From positions 170,337,001-170,401,000 of the forward strand of contig NC_135787.1 in assembly GCF_051106095.1 (NCBI RefSeq): DNA of 64,000 nt, written 5' to 3'. Position 1 is the first letter of the stretch. Every line of letters starts with the position of its first letter. This document shows, one piece after another, positions 53,129-63,695 of the stretch. Position numbers and translations under genes: made by a program. The DNA comes from Pogona vitticeps. Lineage: Eukaryota > Chordata > Lepidosauria > Squamata > Agamidae. The notes below the pieces were generated by a model. It made no database searches. It was not told the origin of the DNA and saw only the letters and a program-made list of their open reading frames with translations.

Positions 53129-53669
53129 TGTGACAAACCCAGACCTACTGGGATCTATCACACAGTTACTAAGCTGCCACCAACCATTCCCTATAATAAG
53201 TCACACAGACCAGGGATGGATTTTTAAACAACAAAAGAATAAGGTTTATTTTAAATACAAACAGGGTAAATAAAACAATCAGGTGAATAAAATAAAGTAA
53301 CGTGGCTTATTCTCACTCATACAAGCATACAGTTTGGTTCACCCAGAACCCTTAACTTAAAGCACAGACCCTGAACCTATCAGTTCTGGCTAACCAACAG
53401 ACACCTGAACCTATCAGGTTGGTACTCTGACACACAGAAGTACCCTGTCTGACACACAGACTCCCACAACAGCTTCTTCTTCCCAGCTGCTGCTTCGTCA
53501 CATCCCAGTGTCTCACAGTATCTCCTAGCTTCTACTCTTCACCACACAGGCATCACATATTTATACAGTCCAGCCCCTCCTCCTGATGTCCCGCCTTCCA
53601 CTCCCCATAGGATGGAACTTTCCCTCCAAACCCATGACAGACAGGTAACATCAGTGCTGTTATGTAACA
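53129..53669 (-). repeat. 5' LTR of the Gmr1-like element
   Basis: The 541-bp partner of 47458-47998, upstream in the direction of transcription. Flanked by the target duplication at 53670-53674. Confidence 0.95.
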
Positions 53670-53674
53670 CAAAG

Positions 53675-56369
<2,695 letters not shown>

Positions 56370-56445
56370 TTTATTTAAATGTATCTCTTTATTCAAAACA
56401 ATTTTACTCCACTGTTCTCCTTAAAAAGGGCCCAAGGTGCCTTAC
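56370..56445 (-). mobile_element. L2/CR1-like LINE 3' end
   Basis: TTTTACTCCACTGTTCTCCT then TAAAAAGGGCCCAAGGTGCC is the reversed 3' end of the same LINE family as 18455-18520, with an ATTTA-rich tail to its left. Confidence 0.6.
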
Positions 56446-56451
56446 ATCATT

Positions 56452-56917
56452 AAGTAGAAGGCATCCTTCAGTCTCAAGAGACTATGGTAACGTGCTCTGA
56501 ATAGAGGTCTTGGAACAGCATCTAGTGTGGCTGAGAAGGCCAATTCGAGAGTGACAATGCCTTCCACACTGAAGACAATTACAATCTGTCCCCTGTCCAG
56601 CTCTCTGACTTTGCTGGTTTTGGGACGGCCTCTTTGCCTCGGCCTGCTGAACAGGGGTCTCTTCCAATTGGGAGCGGCCATGCTGTACCATCTGCCTCTA
56701 GGCTGAATGCTCAGATGTCAAGGTTTCCCATCTGTTGGGGTCCATTCCAGCTTGCAGATATCCTTGGATCGCAGCTGTGGTCTCTGTCTGAGGCACTTTC
56801 CCTGCGCTAATTCAAATACAGAAGATCTTTTGGAATCTGACTGTCAGCCATTCTCATGACATGCCCGAGCCATAGACGTCGCTGTTTCAGTAAAGTATAC
56901 ATGCTAAACATCCCAGC
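56452..56917 (-). mobile_element. LINE 3' fragment with zinc-finger C-terminus
   Basis: The minus strand encodes the tail of a non-LTR retrotransposon ORF2. LLKQRRLWLGHVMRMADSQI and PKDLLYLN are followed (with frame changes) by VQHGRSQLEETPVQQAEAKR and CNCLQCGRHCHSRIGLLSHT, a C2H2-like finger before the stop. This is a common amniote LINE type, but the clade is not certain from what I see. At 56918 the element is interrupted by the 3' tail of a BovB copy. Its remainder would lie beyond the nested insertions, outside the window. Confidence 0.75.
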
Positions 56918-58005
56918 TTGTTGTTGTTGTTGTTTAATTGTTAAGTCGTGACCGACTCTTCGTGACCCCATGGACCAGGCCCCGCTGTCTTCCACTGCCT
57001 CCCAGACTTTGGTCAAATTCATGTTGGTAGCTTCGATGACACTGTCCAGCCATCTCGTCCTCTGTCATCCCCTTCTCCTCTTGCCCTCATACTTTCCCAA
57101 CATCAGGGTCTTTTCCAAGGAGTCTTCTCTTCTCATGAGACGGCCAAAGTATTGGAGCCTCAGCTTCTGGATCTGTCCTTCCAGTGAGCACTCAGGGTTG
57201 ATTTCCTTCAGAATGGATAGGTTTGTTCTCCTTGCAGCCCAGGGTACTCTCAAGAGCCTCCTCCAGCACCACAATTCAAAAGCATCCATTCTTCGGCGAT
57301 CAGCTTTCTTTATGGTCCAGCTCTCACTTCCATACATCGCTACTGGAAAAACCATAGCTTTGACTATGCGGACCTTTGTCGGCAAGGTGATGTTTCTGCT
57401 TTTTAAGATGCTGTCTAGGGTTGTCATCGCTTCCCTCCCGAAAAGCAGGTGTCTTTTAATTTCGTGGATGCTGTCACCATCTGCAGTGATCATGGAGCCC
57501 AAGAAAGTAAAATCTGTCACTGCCTCCATGTCTTAACCTTCTATTTGCCAGGTGATGGGACCAGTGGCCATGATTTTAGTTTTTTTTTTAATGTTGAGCT
57601 TCAGACCATTTTGGTACTCTCCTCTTTCACCCTCCTTTAGAGGTTCTTTAATTCCTCCTCACTTTCTGCCATCAGAGTGGCATCATTTGAATATCAGAGG
57701 CAGTTGATATTTCTTCCGGCAATCTTAATTCCGGCTTGGGATCATCCAGTCCTGCCTTTCACATGATGTATTCTGCATATAAGTTAAATAAGCAGGGGGA
57801 CAATATACAGCCTTGTCCTACTCCTTTCCCAATTTTGAACCAATCAGTTGTTCCATATCCAGTTCTAACTGTTGCTTCCTGTCCCACATACAGATTTCCC
57901 AGGAGATATATAAAGTGGTCAGGCACTCCCATTTCTTTAAGGACTTGCCATAGTTTGCTATGGTCCACACAGTCAAAGGTTTTTGCGTAGTCAATGAAGC
58001 AGAAG
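56918..58005 (-). mobile_element. BovB LINE copy, interrupted by the DIRS element
   Basis: A second BovB in minus orientation. Its 3' tail is the TTGTTGTTG run at 56918, followed by GAGTCGGTCACGACTTAA-like sequence on the minus strand. Coding pieces are 57065-57529 (ITADGDSIHEIKRHLLFGRE, ESWTIKKADRRRMDAFELWC, REDSLEKTLMLGKYEGKRRR) and 57759-58005 (FIDYAKTFDCVDHSKLWQVL, GVGQGCILSPCLFNLYAEYI). The catalytic YADD region lies in a degraded stretch near 57690. The frame is broken at least twice. The sequence stops inside the CFIDYAK codons, where the DIRS element begins. Confidence 0.9.
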
Positions 58006-58062
58006 GACAGGTTACTTACCTGTAAACATGGTTCTTCAAGTGGATTCTCCATGAATACACAC
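58001..58062. repeat. DIRS 3' terminal inverted repeat arm
   Basis: 62 bp that are the exact reverse complement of 58253-58314. The outermost AGAAG is shared with the BovB target (CTTCTGCTTCATTGACTA on the minus strand), so the true element end lies at about 58006. On the minus strand it contains CAGGTAAGTA, a consensus splice donor. Confidence 0.9.
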
Positions 58063-58252
58063 TAGTGGGTTTAGACAGCGCCTGCGCTGGCCTCTCGGAA
58101 TTTTCTAGAGCTGTAAGAGAAAAGTAACAATGTTTTAGGCTACCCCTTACCGCGCATGTCTAGCCCGCCAACGGCTCAGTTCCATATGCCCGCCACAAAG
58201 AAGAGTTGGGACTCGATTCCAATGACGGACATGTGGGGAGGCCGGGCGGGAC

Positions 58253-58350
58253 GTGTGTATTCATGGAGAATCCACTTGAAGAACCATGTTTACAGGTAAG
58301 TAACCTGTCCTTCTTCAACGTGGTTCTCCATGAATCCACACTAGTGGGTG
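58253..58350. repeat. DIRS internal complementary region
   Basis: 58253-58314 is the perfect inverted copy of the terminal arm. It is followed at once by TGGTTCTCCATGAATCCACA (58321), a near copy in direct orientation of TGGATTCTCCATGAATACAC (58041). A block made of the reverse complements of both element ends joined together is the internal complementary region known from DIRS1. It ends 33 bp from the recombinase stop codon. Confidence 0.85.
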
Positions 58351-58382
58351 ATTAGCAAGCAAACTTACTGGATGGTGGGCCG

Positions 58383-60719
58383 TCATTGTAGCAATGACGT
58401 AAGGACAGCCCTTCCAAACTTGGTCTCATTCTTGGCCCGAAGGTCCAACTTGTAATGGGTGACAAACGTGGACACATTAGACCAGGTAGCCGATCTGCAA
58501 ATTTCTTGAATATCGACTCCTCGCAGCAAAGCTGTAGACGTGGCCACAGCCCTAGTTGAATGGGCTTTAAGACCCTCAGGAATAGGTCTGTGTTGTAGTT
58601 CATAGGCCAACGAAATAGTGGAGACCAACCATCTAGAAAGAGAGGACGACGAAGCAGCTGAACCCTTTTGCTGACCATAGAAGCAAAGAAACAGCCTAGG
58701 AGACTTCCTAAAGTCTTTAGTCCTTGAGACATAATAGGCAAGTGCCCTTCGGACGTCCAAAGAATGAAGCACGCGCTCAACATCTGTCACTGCTTCAGGA
58801 AACAACGTTGGTAAAACCAAAGGTTGGTTAACGTGGAACTCAGAAACCACCTTAGGGAGAAAGGAAACATCAGGATGCAAAACAACTTTATCCTTGTAAA
58901 ACTGAAGATAGGGAGAATCCGCACGCAAGGCTGCAAGTTCACTAGCCCTCCTAGCCGAAGTAATGGCTACTAGGAACAAAGTCTTGAAAGACAGGAACTT
59001 AAGGTCACAAGAGGCCATAGGCTCAAATGGAGGTCTGGTGAGGCTATGTAAAACAGTCTGCAAAGACCATTGTGGCACTGGTTTCTTCAACGGTGGCCTC
59101 ATGTTGCTTAAACCCTTGAGGAAGGCCTTAAGCGTTGGGTGTGAAAACCAGCGAGATGACTCAGAACCCTGAGGTTGAAAGGCCACAATAGCCGCTGTGT
59201 AAACCTTCAGGGTAGATTTGGACAGTCCAAAGTCAAAAAGATGTCTGAGGTAAAGCAGGAGGGTAGACAAGGATACTGGGGATGATTGTAAGTTACGTTC
59301 CTTGGCAAACTTCAGGAAATTCCTCCATTTATATTGATAAAGCAACTTTGTTGCTGGTTTACGAGCCTTATCAATGACTTCAATTAGTGATGGGAAATCC
59401 TCCACGCTGTCAAATGGAGGGTTTCCAGGTCGGGATGTAGAATCTTCCCGTTGTCCAGAGTGAGAAGATGTGGATGCAATGGTAATGTCATGTAGTCCAC
59501 TGCCCCCTGAAATAGTGCGGAGAACCACGGTCGACGTGGCCACCAAGGGGCGATCAGGATCGCCTCCGCTCTCATTCGCAAGACTCTGATGATAGTTCTC
59601 TGCAGAAGAGGTAGCGGGGGGAACAGGTAGACCAGTCCCACGTCCCAAGGTACCATGAAAGCATCCCCGAGGGAGTCCTTTCCTCTCCCGGCCCGAGAAG
59701 CGTAATGCAGACACTTCTTGTTGCTGGGAGTAGCAAACACATCTACTTGAGGTCGACCCCACATCCGACAAAGTTGGAGGAATACCTGCTGATCCAATTC
59801 CCACTCGTGGGTCTGAGCAGAGCGGCGACTCAAGTCGTCCGCCAGCTGATTGTCTGCTGTAGCAATGTGGATGGCTACCGGAAAGATGTGTTGCTGGTAG
59901 CACCACTCCCACAGCTGGATAGTGAGGAACAGAAGAGACTTTGATCTTGTGCCTCCCTGCTTGTTCACGTAGAACATCGTGGTGGTGTTGTCCGTGACTA
60001 GTTGTATGGCCCTGCCCCTCACCAGGGGAAGAAAGGCCCTGAGAGCTTTTATGACCGCCAACATCTCCAAATGGTTGATGTGCAGCGTCAATTCTTCTGG
60101 GGTCCAGAGGGCATTGATCTGATGACCCTCGCAATGGGCTCCCCAGCCCGTCGGACTTGCATCTGTGGTGACCTGTCTGGTAAGTAGAATGGGTGCGAAC
60201 GGCCTGCCGACCAAGAGATGGGGGAGGAATGTCCACCACTGTAGTTGGCTTGCCAGCTCTGGTGTGACCCTGAGGTGCTTTCCTTGGCTGTCTGTTTCTG
60301 GGTTGAACAGCGTGAGGAGCCAAATTTGCAGGGAGCGCATCTTCAACCGCGCGTGGGACACAGTGGCTGTCGTCGAAGCCATGAGGCCCAGCAGATGTTG
60401 AGCTAGCCTGGCCGACACCCTGCGACGCGGTTTGAACTTGCGAACCGCTTGTCTGATCTTGTGGACGCGTTCTAGAGGAAGAAACATGCGGCCTTGCACT
60501 GCATCGAGATGCGCCCCTATGTAGTCCATCGTTTGGGAAGGCTCTAGATGAGACTTGTCGAAATTGATGGATAGTCCCAGGGCTTGAAGAGTGTTGAGGA
60601 CGAATTGAGTGTCCCGATATGCCTTTGGTTTGGATCTGGAGACGATGAGCCAATCGTCGATGTACGGGTAAATTTGGATGCCCTGTAAGCGCAGGTAAGC
60701 CGCTACCGGGGCCATACAT
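58383..60719 (-). CDS. DIRS tyrosine recombinase frame
   Basis: 778 residues. The first 440 or so overlap the RT/RNase H frame and are Ser/His/Pro-rich without a recognisable fold. The recombinase follows from about residue 450: SAM-like N-terminal domain (ATKLLYQYKWRNFLKFAKER, STLLLYLRHLFDFGLSKSTL), then the catalytic domain with SARRASELAAL near 588 (first Arg), AHSTRAVATSTALLRGVDIQ near 719 (His-x-x-Arg) and TFVTHYKLDL near 752 (Tyr nucleophile). The H-S-T-R and THYKLDL wording is typical of DIRS recombinases, which integrate a circular DNA copy. The start used by the cell is uncertain, as translation within an overlapping frame is usual in the family. Confidence 0.9.
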   Translation of the reverse strand: MYGPGSGLPALTGHPNLPVHRRLAHRLQIQTKGISGHSIRPQHSSSPGTIHQFRQVSSRAFPNDGLHRGASRCSARPHVSSSRTRPQDQTSGSQVQTASQGVGQASSTSAGPHGFDDSHCVPRAVEDALPANLAPHAVQPRNRQPRKAPQGHTRAGKPTTVVDIPPPSLGRQAVRTHSTYQTGHHRCKSDGLGSPLRGSSDQCPLDPRRIDAAHQPFGDVGGHKSSQGLSSPGEGQGHTTSHGQHHHDVLREQAGRHKIKVSSVPHYPAVGVVLPATHLSGSHPHCYSRQSAGGRLESPLCSDPRVGIGSAGIPPTLSDVGSTSSRCVCYSQQQEVSALRFSGRERKGLPRGCFHGTLGRGTGLPVPPATSSAENYHQSLANESGGDPDRPLVATSTVVLRTISGGSGLHDITIASTSSHSGQREDSTSRPGNPPFDSVEDFPSLIEVIDKARKPATKLLYQYKWRNFLKFAKERNLQSSPVSLSTLLLYLRHLFDFGLSKSTLKVYTAAIVAFQPQGSESSRWFSHPTLKAFLKGLSNMRPPLKKPVPQWSLQTVLHSLTRPPFEPMASCDLKFLSFKTLFLVAITSARRASELAALRADSPYLQFYKDKVVLHPDVSFLPKVVSEFHVNQPLVLPTLFPEAVTDVERVLHSLDVRRALAYYVSRTKDFRKSPRLFLCFYGQQKGSAASSSSLSRWLVSTISLAYELQHRPIPEGLKAHSTRAVATSTALLRGVDIQEICRSATWSNVSTFVTHYKLDLRAKNETKFGRAVLTSLLQ

Positions 60720-61588
60720 TTGGTAAAGGTCCTCGGTGCCGAGGCTAGACCGAAAGGAAGAGCCACGAACTGGTATACCGTATCCTTGAACATGAGACGG
60801 AGATACTTTCTGAATTTCCGGTGGATCGTCACGTGAAAGTAGGCATCCTTGAGGTCCACCACCACAAACCAGTCTCCTTTCTTCAACAGGTGAAGGATCC
60901 CCTCTAGAGTGACCATCCTGAAGCGACGAGGCCTGAGGTAAGAATTGAGGTCCCTCAGATCTAGTATGGGACGCAGACCGCCGTCCTTCTTCGGAACAGT
61001 GAAGTACCGGGAGTAAAACCCGTTCAGGATGTCTCGCTGAGATACTACCTGGATGGCCTGTTTCTCCAGAAGGGTGAGAATCTCGTCCTCTAGGATGGGA
61101 TCGAACGAGGTAGGCTTGATCCAGCCTAGAGGAGGTAACTCTATAAACTCCAGGCGGTAGCCGGAGCTTATAATGTTCAAGACCCAGGTGTCTTGGGTAA
61201 TCTTGTTCCAGTTGTGAAGGTAAGGAGAAAGTCTTGTGTGTGACCTGATGGACCGGACGGGATGATGAGAGTCAAAGATATTGTTTTGACCTTTTCCCCC
61301 CAGGTTTGAAGGACTGCCGCTTGTACGCCTGAGGCTTGAAGCTGGAGGCTGATGAAGAAGCCTGCGAGGATCGAGGGGCTGTCTGAGATCGGAATGAATG
61401 GTAAGTGGAAGGACCAGGTTGTTGATAGGTCTGCTGCTGATAGGTCTGTTGCTGGGGCCTAGGTCTCCATTGCGATTTGGAGGGCCTAGGATGCTGCTGC
61501 ACTGCATAAGATTTTGCCGTCTTTTTGCTCTTGTGCAAGTTCTCGAGGTTCTCATCTGTGGAGCCATTAAATAGTCCCGTAGCATCAA
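59384..61588 (-). CDS. DIRS reverse transcriptase / RNase H frame
   Basis: 734 residues. RT from about 170: YSRYFTVPKKDGGLRPILDL, WFVVVDLKDAYFHVTIHRKF, QFVALPFGLASAPRTF and YIDDWLI near 308. RNase H from about 462: TTDASPTGWGAHCEG, HINHLEMLAVIKALRAF, LVTDNTTTMFYVNKQGGTRS and ATADNQLADDLSRR. The C-terminal part (WGRPQVDVFATPSNKKC, APWWPRRPWF) is also characteristic of vertebrate DIRS elements. YIDDW rather than YADD or YVDD, and the Q-V-D-V-F-A motif, argue for DIRS rather than Ty3/gypsy. It overlaps the Gag frame by 317 nt at its start and the recombinase frame by 1336 nt at its end. Confidence 0.93.
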   Translation of the reverse strand: MMLRDYLMAPQMRTSRTCTRAKRRQNLMQCSSILGPPNRNGDLGPSNRPISSRPINNLVLPLTIHSDLRQPLDPRRLLHQPPASSLRRTSGSPSNLGGKGQNNIFDSHHPVRSIRSHTRLSPYLHNWNKITQDTWVLNIISSGYRLEFIELPPLGWIKPTSFDPILEDEILTLLEKQAIQVVSQRDILNGFYSRYFTVPKKDGGLRPILDLRDLNSYLRPRRFRMVTLEGILHLLKKGDWFVVVDLKDAYFHVTIHRKFRKYLRLMFKDTVYQFVALPFGLASAPRTFTKCMAPVAAYLRLQGIQIYPYIDDWLIVSRSKPKAYRDTQFVLNTLQALGLSINFDKSHLEPSQTMDYIGAHLDAVQGRMFLPLERVHKIRQAVRKFKPRRRVSARLAQHLLGLMASTTATVSHARLKMRSLQIWLLTLFNPETDSQGKHLRVTPELASQLQWWTFLPHLLVGRPFAPILLTRQVTTDASPTGWGAHCEGHQINALWTPEELTLHINHLEMLAVIKALRAFLPLVRGRAIQLVTDNTTTMFYVNKQGGTRSKSLLFLTIQLWEWCYQQHIFPVAIHIATADNQLADDLSRRSAQTHEWELDQQVFLQLCRMWGRPQVDVFATPSNKKCLHYASRAGRGKDSLGDAFMVPWDVGLVYLFPPLPLLQRTIIRVLRMRAEAILIAPWWPRRPWFSALFQGAVDYMTLPLHPHLLTLDNGKILHPDLETLHLTAWRISHH

Positions 61589-63695
61589 AAGGCAGATTTT
61601 TAATCCTAGCCTTGATGTCCTCCATAATATTGGCAGAACGAAGCCAGGCGTGCCTTCTTAAAGTAACGATGGATGCCAAATTTCTCGCATTGGCATCAGC
61701 GACGTGGCGGGAGGCTAAGCGTTGGTGCTTGGAAACGGTCAAGGCCTCCGCATGGGCATTCAGACAAGTCTGCCTGATGTCTTCCGGGGCTACTTGTAAG
61801 GCTGGCAAGACTCTTTCCCATAGTTGTTTCTGGTATGCACCCATAGCTACTAAGTAATTGAGAGCTCTGAGTGCAAAAGTAGTCATAGAATATAGCCGCC
61901 TGCCCAAAACTTCCAAGTCCTTGCCCTCCTTAGTGGTCGGAGTTGGATGACCTTTGGCTGGTAACCTTGAAACACTAGATTCCACCACCAAGGAATTGGG
62001 AGCTGGGTGCTTTAACAAGAACGAGGTATCATCTCCATGTACACGGTACATGTTCTCAGTACGCCTGGACATATTGGGAGGGTCAGCAGGGTGCTGCCAA
62101 TATTCCTTGAGAAGGTCCATAAGTTCAGGCACGTAGGAGAGACTGACAGGGCGAGACCTTGCAAGGTGGATATCCCCAAAAATCAGATCGTCTGCACGCG
62201 AAGGGGATTTTTCTACGTCCAGTTTAAGCGCTGCAGCCATCCTAGAAACCATCTGAGGATAAGAGGAAAAGTCCTCAGACGGGGAGGAAGGATGGATGTC
62301 AGCTGCGTCCGAGCCTAGGGGTTCTCCTGGAGGTGGTAATTCCAGAGAAGCCTCAGAAGTGTTGCCATCCTCTTGTTCAGAAGAGGAGTGAGGGTCCTGG
62401 CTTTCCTCATCAGAAGACTGGAGAATACTAGGGCGAGAGTCCGTATCCTTAGTCTTAGAGGTTTTACGAGGTCGAGGTGCCTGGGGTACAGGTTCAGGCA
62501 CCGGGCGCACCGGCGGAGAAGTCGGCGTCGGTCGACCTGGAGGGTCAGTCGGCTTAACCGGTGCCGAGGGAGCAGGTTTGTCCGCGATCGGACGCTTGCC
62601 ATGTCGACCCTTTCTAGGGGGTGAGGCAGACGACGAAGAGGAAGAGGTGTATCGGGACCTCTTCCGACGTCGACGCCGGTCGCGAGAAGTCGAGGACGAG
62701 GACTCAGTAGAATCGTCCCGCCGACGACGCCGACGCCGGGACCGTTTCCTATCCCTGCTGTCCTCGGAGTCGGAGGAAGAGTAGTCTCGACGACGATGCC
62801 TCTTATGCCTATCGGCACCAGAACCGCGTTTACGTTTGCGGTGGCGCCGGGGCTTCTTAGGCACAGGCTCCTCCTCTAACTCGGATGCTGGAAGCCGAGG
62901 AGAGGGGGCCGGAACAGGCTTAACAGGTCTCACTGGTGTAGATGGAGACTTGGAGCCTGGGGATCCCGGCGTCGAAGATCGCGAGCCCGTCCCTAGCCCG
63001 GTTAGAATGGGGCTGCGAGGGACACCCGGCAGATCCGCCACTATCTTCTCCAAGTGGCTCGACGTCGGTGACTTCCCGACAATGGATGGTGGCTCTTGAT
63101 GAGGAGGCAAAGAGGGAGCCAAATCCGACACCGATTCCCGGTCTCGAGACGAATCCTCGAGTAAAGGAGAGGGCAATGATGTCGAAACAGATGGGACAAC
63201 GAGGGTAAGTTCCTTAGCCCTCGATGATGACTTTGTTGACTGCTTTTTCTTTTTCAGAGTCTCCGACACCGGTGGAATCGAGGACTCGGCCGATGTAAAG
63301 AGGGAGACCGAAGCTGAGGTAAGTGTAGACGGGGTCTTCCTTTTCTTGGACTTGTCCTTTGAAGATGGCTTAGGTCCCTTTCCCTTAGAGGACTCCGGCG
63401 CCGAGACAACTTTGATTTCGGAGCGCACGGAGGAGGTAGAGGGTACAGCCTCCATTTGAGAAGGCTGGGACGCGGACAAAGTCTGTTTCCACAGGAAATA
63501 CTTCAGGCGTTGTTGGCGAGCCTTGAGAGTAACCTTCGTGAACTGCTTGCAATGCCTGCAATGGGACACCGCGTGCGATTCCCCCAGGCAGTACAAACAG
63601 AGGGAATGTCCGTCCTGAAAGGGAAGTTTTCTGGAGCACGCGGTGCAGAGGCGAAAGGGTCCTCTCCTGGGAGATGGCTTTTCTTTAGGAGGCAT
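61272..63695 (-). CDS. DIRS Gag-like protein with RS domain
   Basis: 807 residues. N-terminal Cys/His cluster at 17-49 (CTAC, DGHSLCLYCLGESHAVSHCR), a pattern common in DIRS ORF1 proteins. Residues 100-280 are Ser/Pro/Lys-rich. Residues about 280-366 are extremely Arg/Ser-rich (KKPRRHRKRKRGSGADRHKR, then DSEDSRDRKRSRRRRRRRDD), like the RS domain of splicing factors. An acidic Ser-rich stretch (about 420-475) follows. The C-terminal half (about 480-700) is the folded part (YPQMVSRMAAALKLDVEKSP, LMDLLKEYWQHPADPP, TFALRALNYLVAMGAYQKQL). It ends in a Gln-rich, basic tail. The assignment as structural protein is by position and the Cys/His cluster. Confidence 0.85.
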   Translation of the reverse strand: MPPKEKPSPRRGPFRLCTACSRKLPFQDGHSLCLYCLGESHAVSHCRHCKQFTKVTLKARQQRLKYFLWKQTLSASQPSQMEAVPSTSSVRSEIKVVSAPESSKGKGPKPSSKDKSKKRKTPSTLTSASVSLFTSAESSIPPVSETLKKKKQSTKSSSRAKELTLVVPSVSTSLPSPLLEDSSRDRESVSDLAPSLPPHQEPPSIVGKSPTSSHLEKIVADLPGVPRSPILTGLGTGSRSSTPGSPGSKSPSTPVRPVKPVPAPSPRLPASELEEEPVPKKPRRHRKRKRGSGADRHKRHRRRDYSSSDSEDSRDRKRSRRRRRRRDDSTESSSSTSRDRRRRRKRSRYTSSSSSSASPPRKGRHGKRPIADKPAPSAPVKPTDPPGRPTPTSPPVRPVPEPVPQAPRPRKTSKTKDTDSRPSILQSSDEESQDPHSSSEQEDGNTSEASLELPPPGEPLGSDAADIHPSSPSEDFSSYPQMVSRMAAALKLDVEKSPSRADDLIFGDIHLARSRPVSLSYVPELMDLLKEYWQHPADPPNMSRRTENMYRVHGDDTSFLLKHPAPNSLVVESSVSRLPAKGHPTPTTKEGKDLEVLGRRLYSMTTFALRALNYLVAMGAYQKQLWERVLPALQVAPEDIRQTCLNAHAEALTVSKHQRLASRHVADANARNLASIVTLRRHAWLRSANIMEDIKARIKNLPFDATGLFNGSTDENLENLHKSKKTAKSYAVQQHPRPSKSQWRPRPQQQTYQQQTYQQPGPSTYHSFRSQTAPRSSQASSSASSFKPQAYKRQSFKPGGKRSKQYL

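Larger units (their letters stand above)
47458..53669 (-). mobile_element. Gmr1-like Ty3/gypsy LTR retrotransposon, looks whole
   Basis: Two 541-bp direct LTRs (47458-47998 and 53129-53669) bound the element. The 5-bp target duplication CAAAG lies at 47453-47457 and 53670-53674. Transcription direction is minus. The LTR starts TGTTACA and ends TGTCACA in that direction and holds a TATAAATA box and an AATAAA word. A purine-rich tract (AAAGAGGGGAGG on the minus strand, about 47999-48010) precedes the 3' LTR. A TGG-initial primer-binding candidate (TGGTGTCCAGCGTGTGGGAT) lies 5 nt inside the 5' LTR. It is somewhat like a tRNA-Leu end, but I do not assign it. One long reading frame fills the interior with integrase before reverse transcriptase, the order of the Gmr1 group. 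I see no break. Identical LTRs by eye mean a very recent insertion. It sits in a POLR3B intron in sense orientation. Confidence 0.95.

Noticed and set aside
62315-62818. A 167-codon minus-strand frame over the RS region of the DIRS Gag
   Set aside because: It is an alternate frame of a repetitive Arg/Ser coding tract and has no family features.
58383-63695. Ngaro or Ty3/gypsy identity for the right-hand element
   Set aside because: A tyrosine recombinase instead of an integrase excludes Ty3/gypsy. The inverted terminal arm with an adjoining complementary region, and the RT/recombinase overlap, fit DIRS better than Ngaro, which has split direct repeats.
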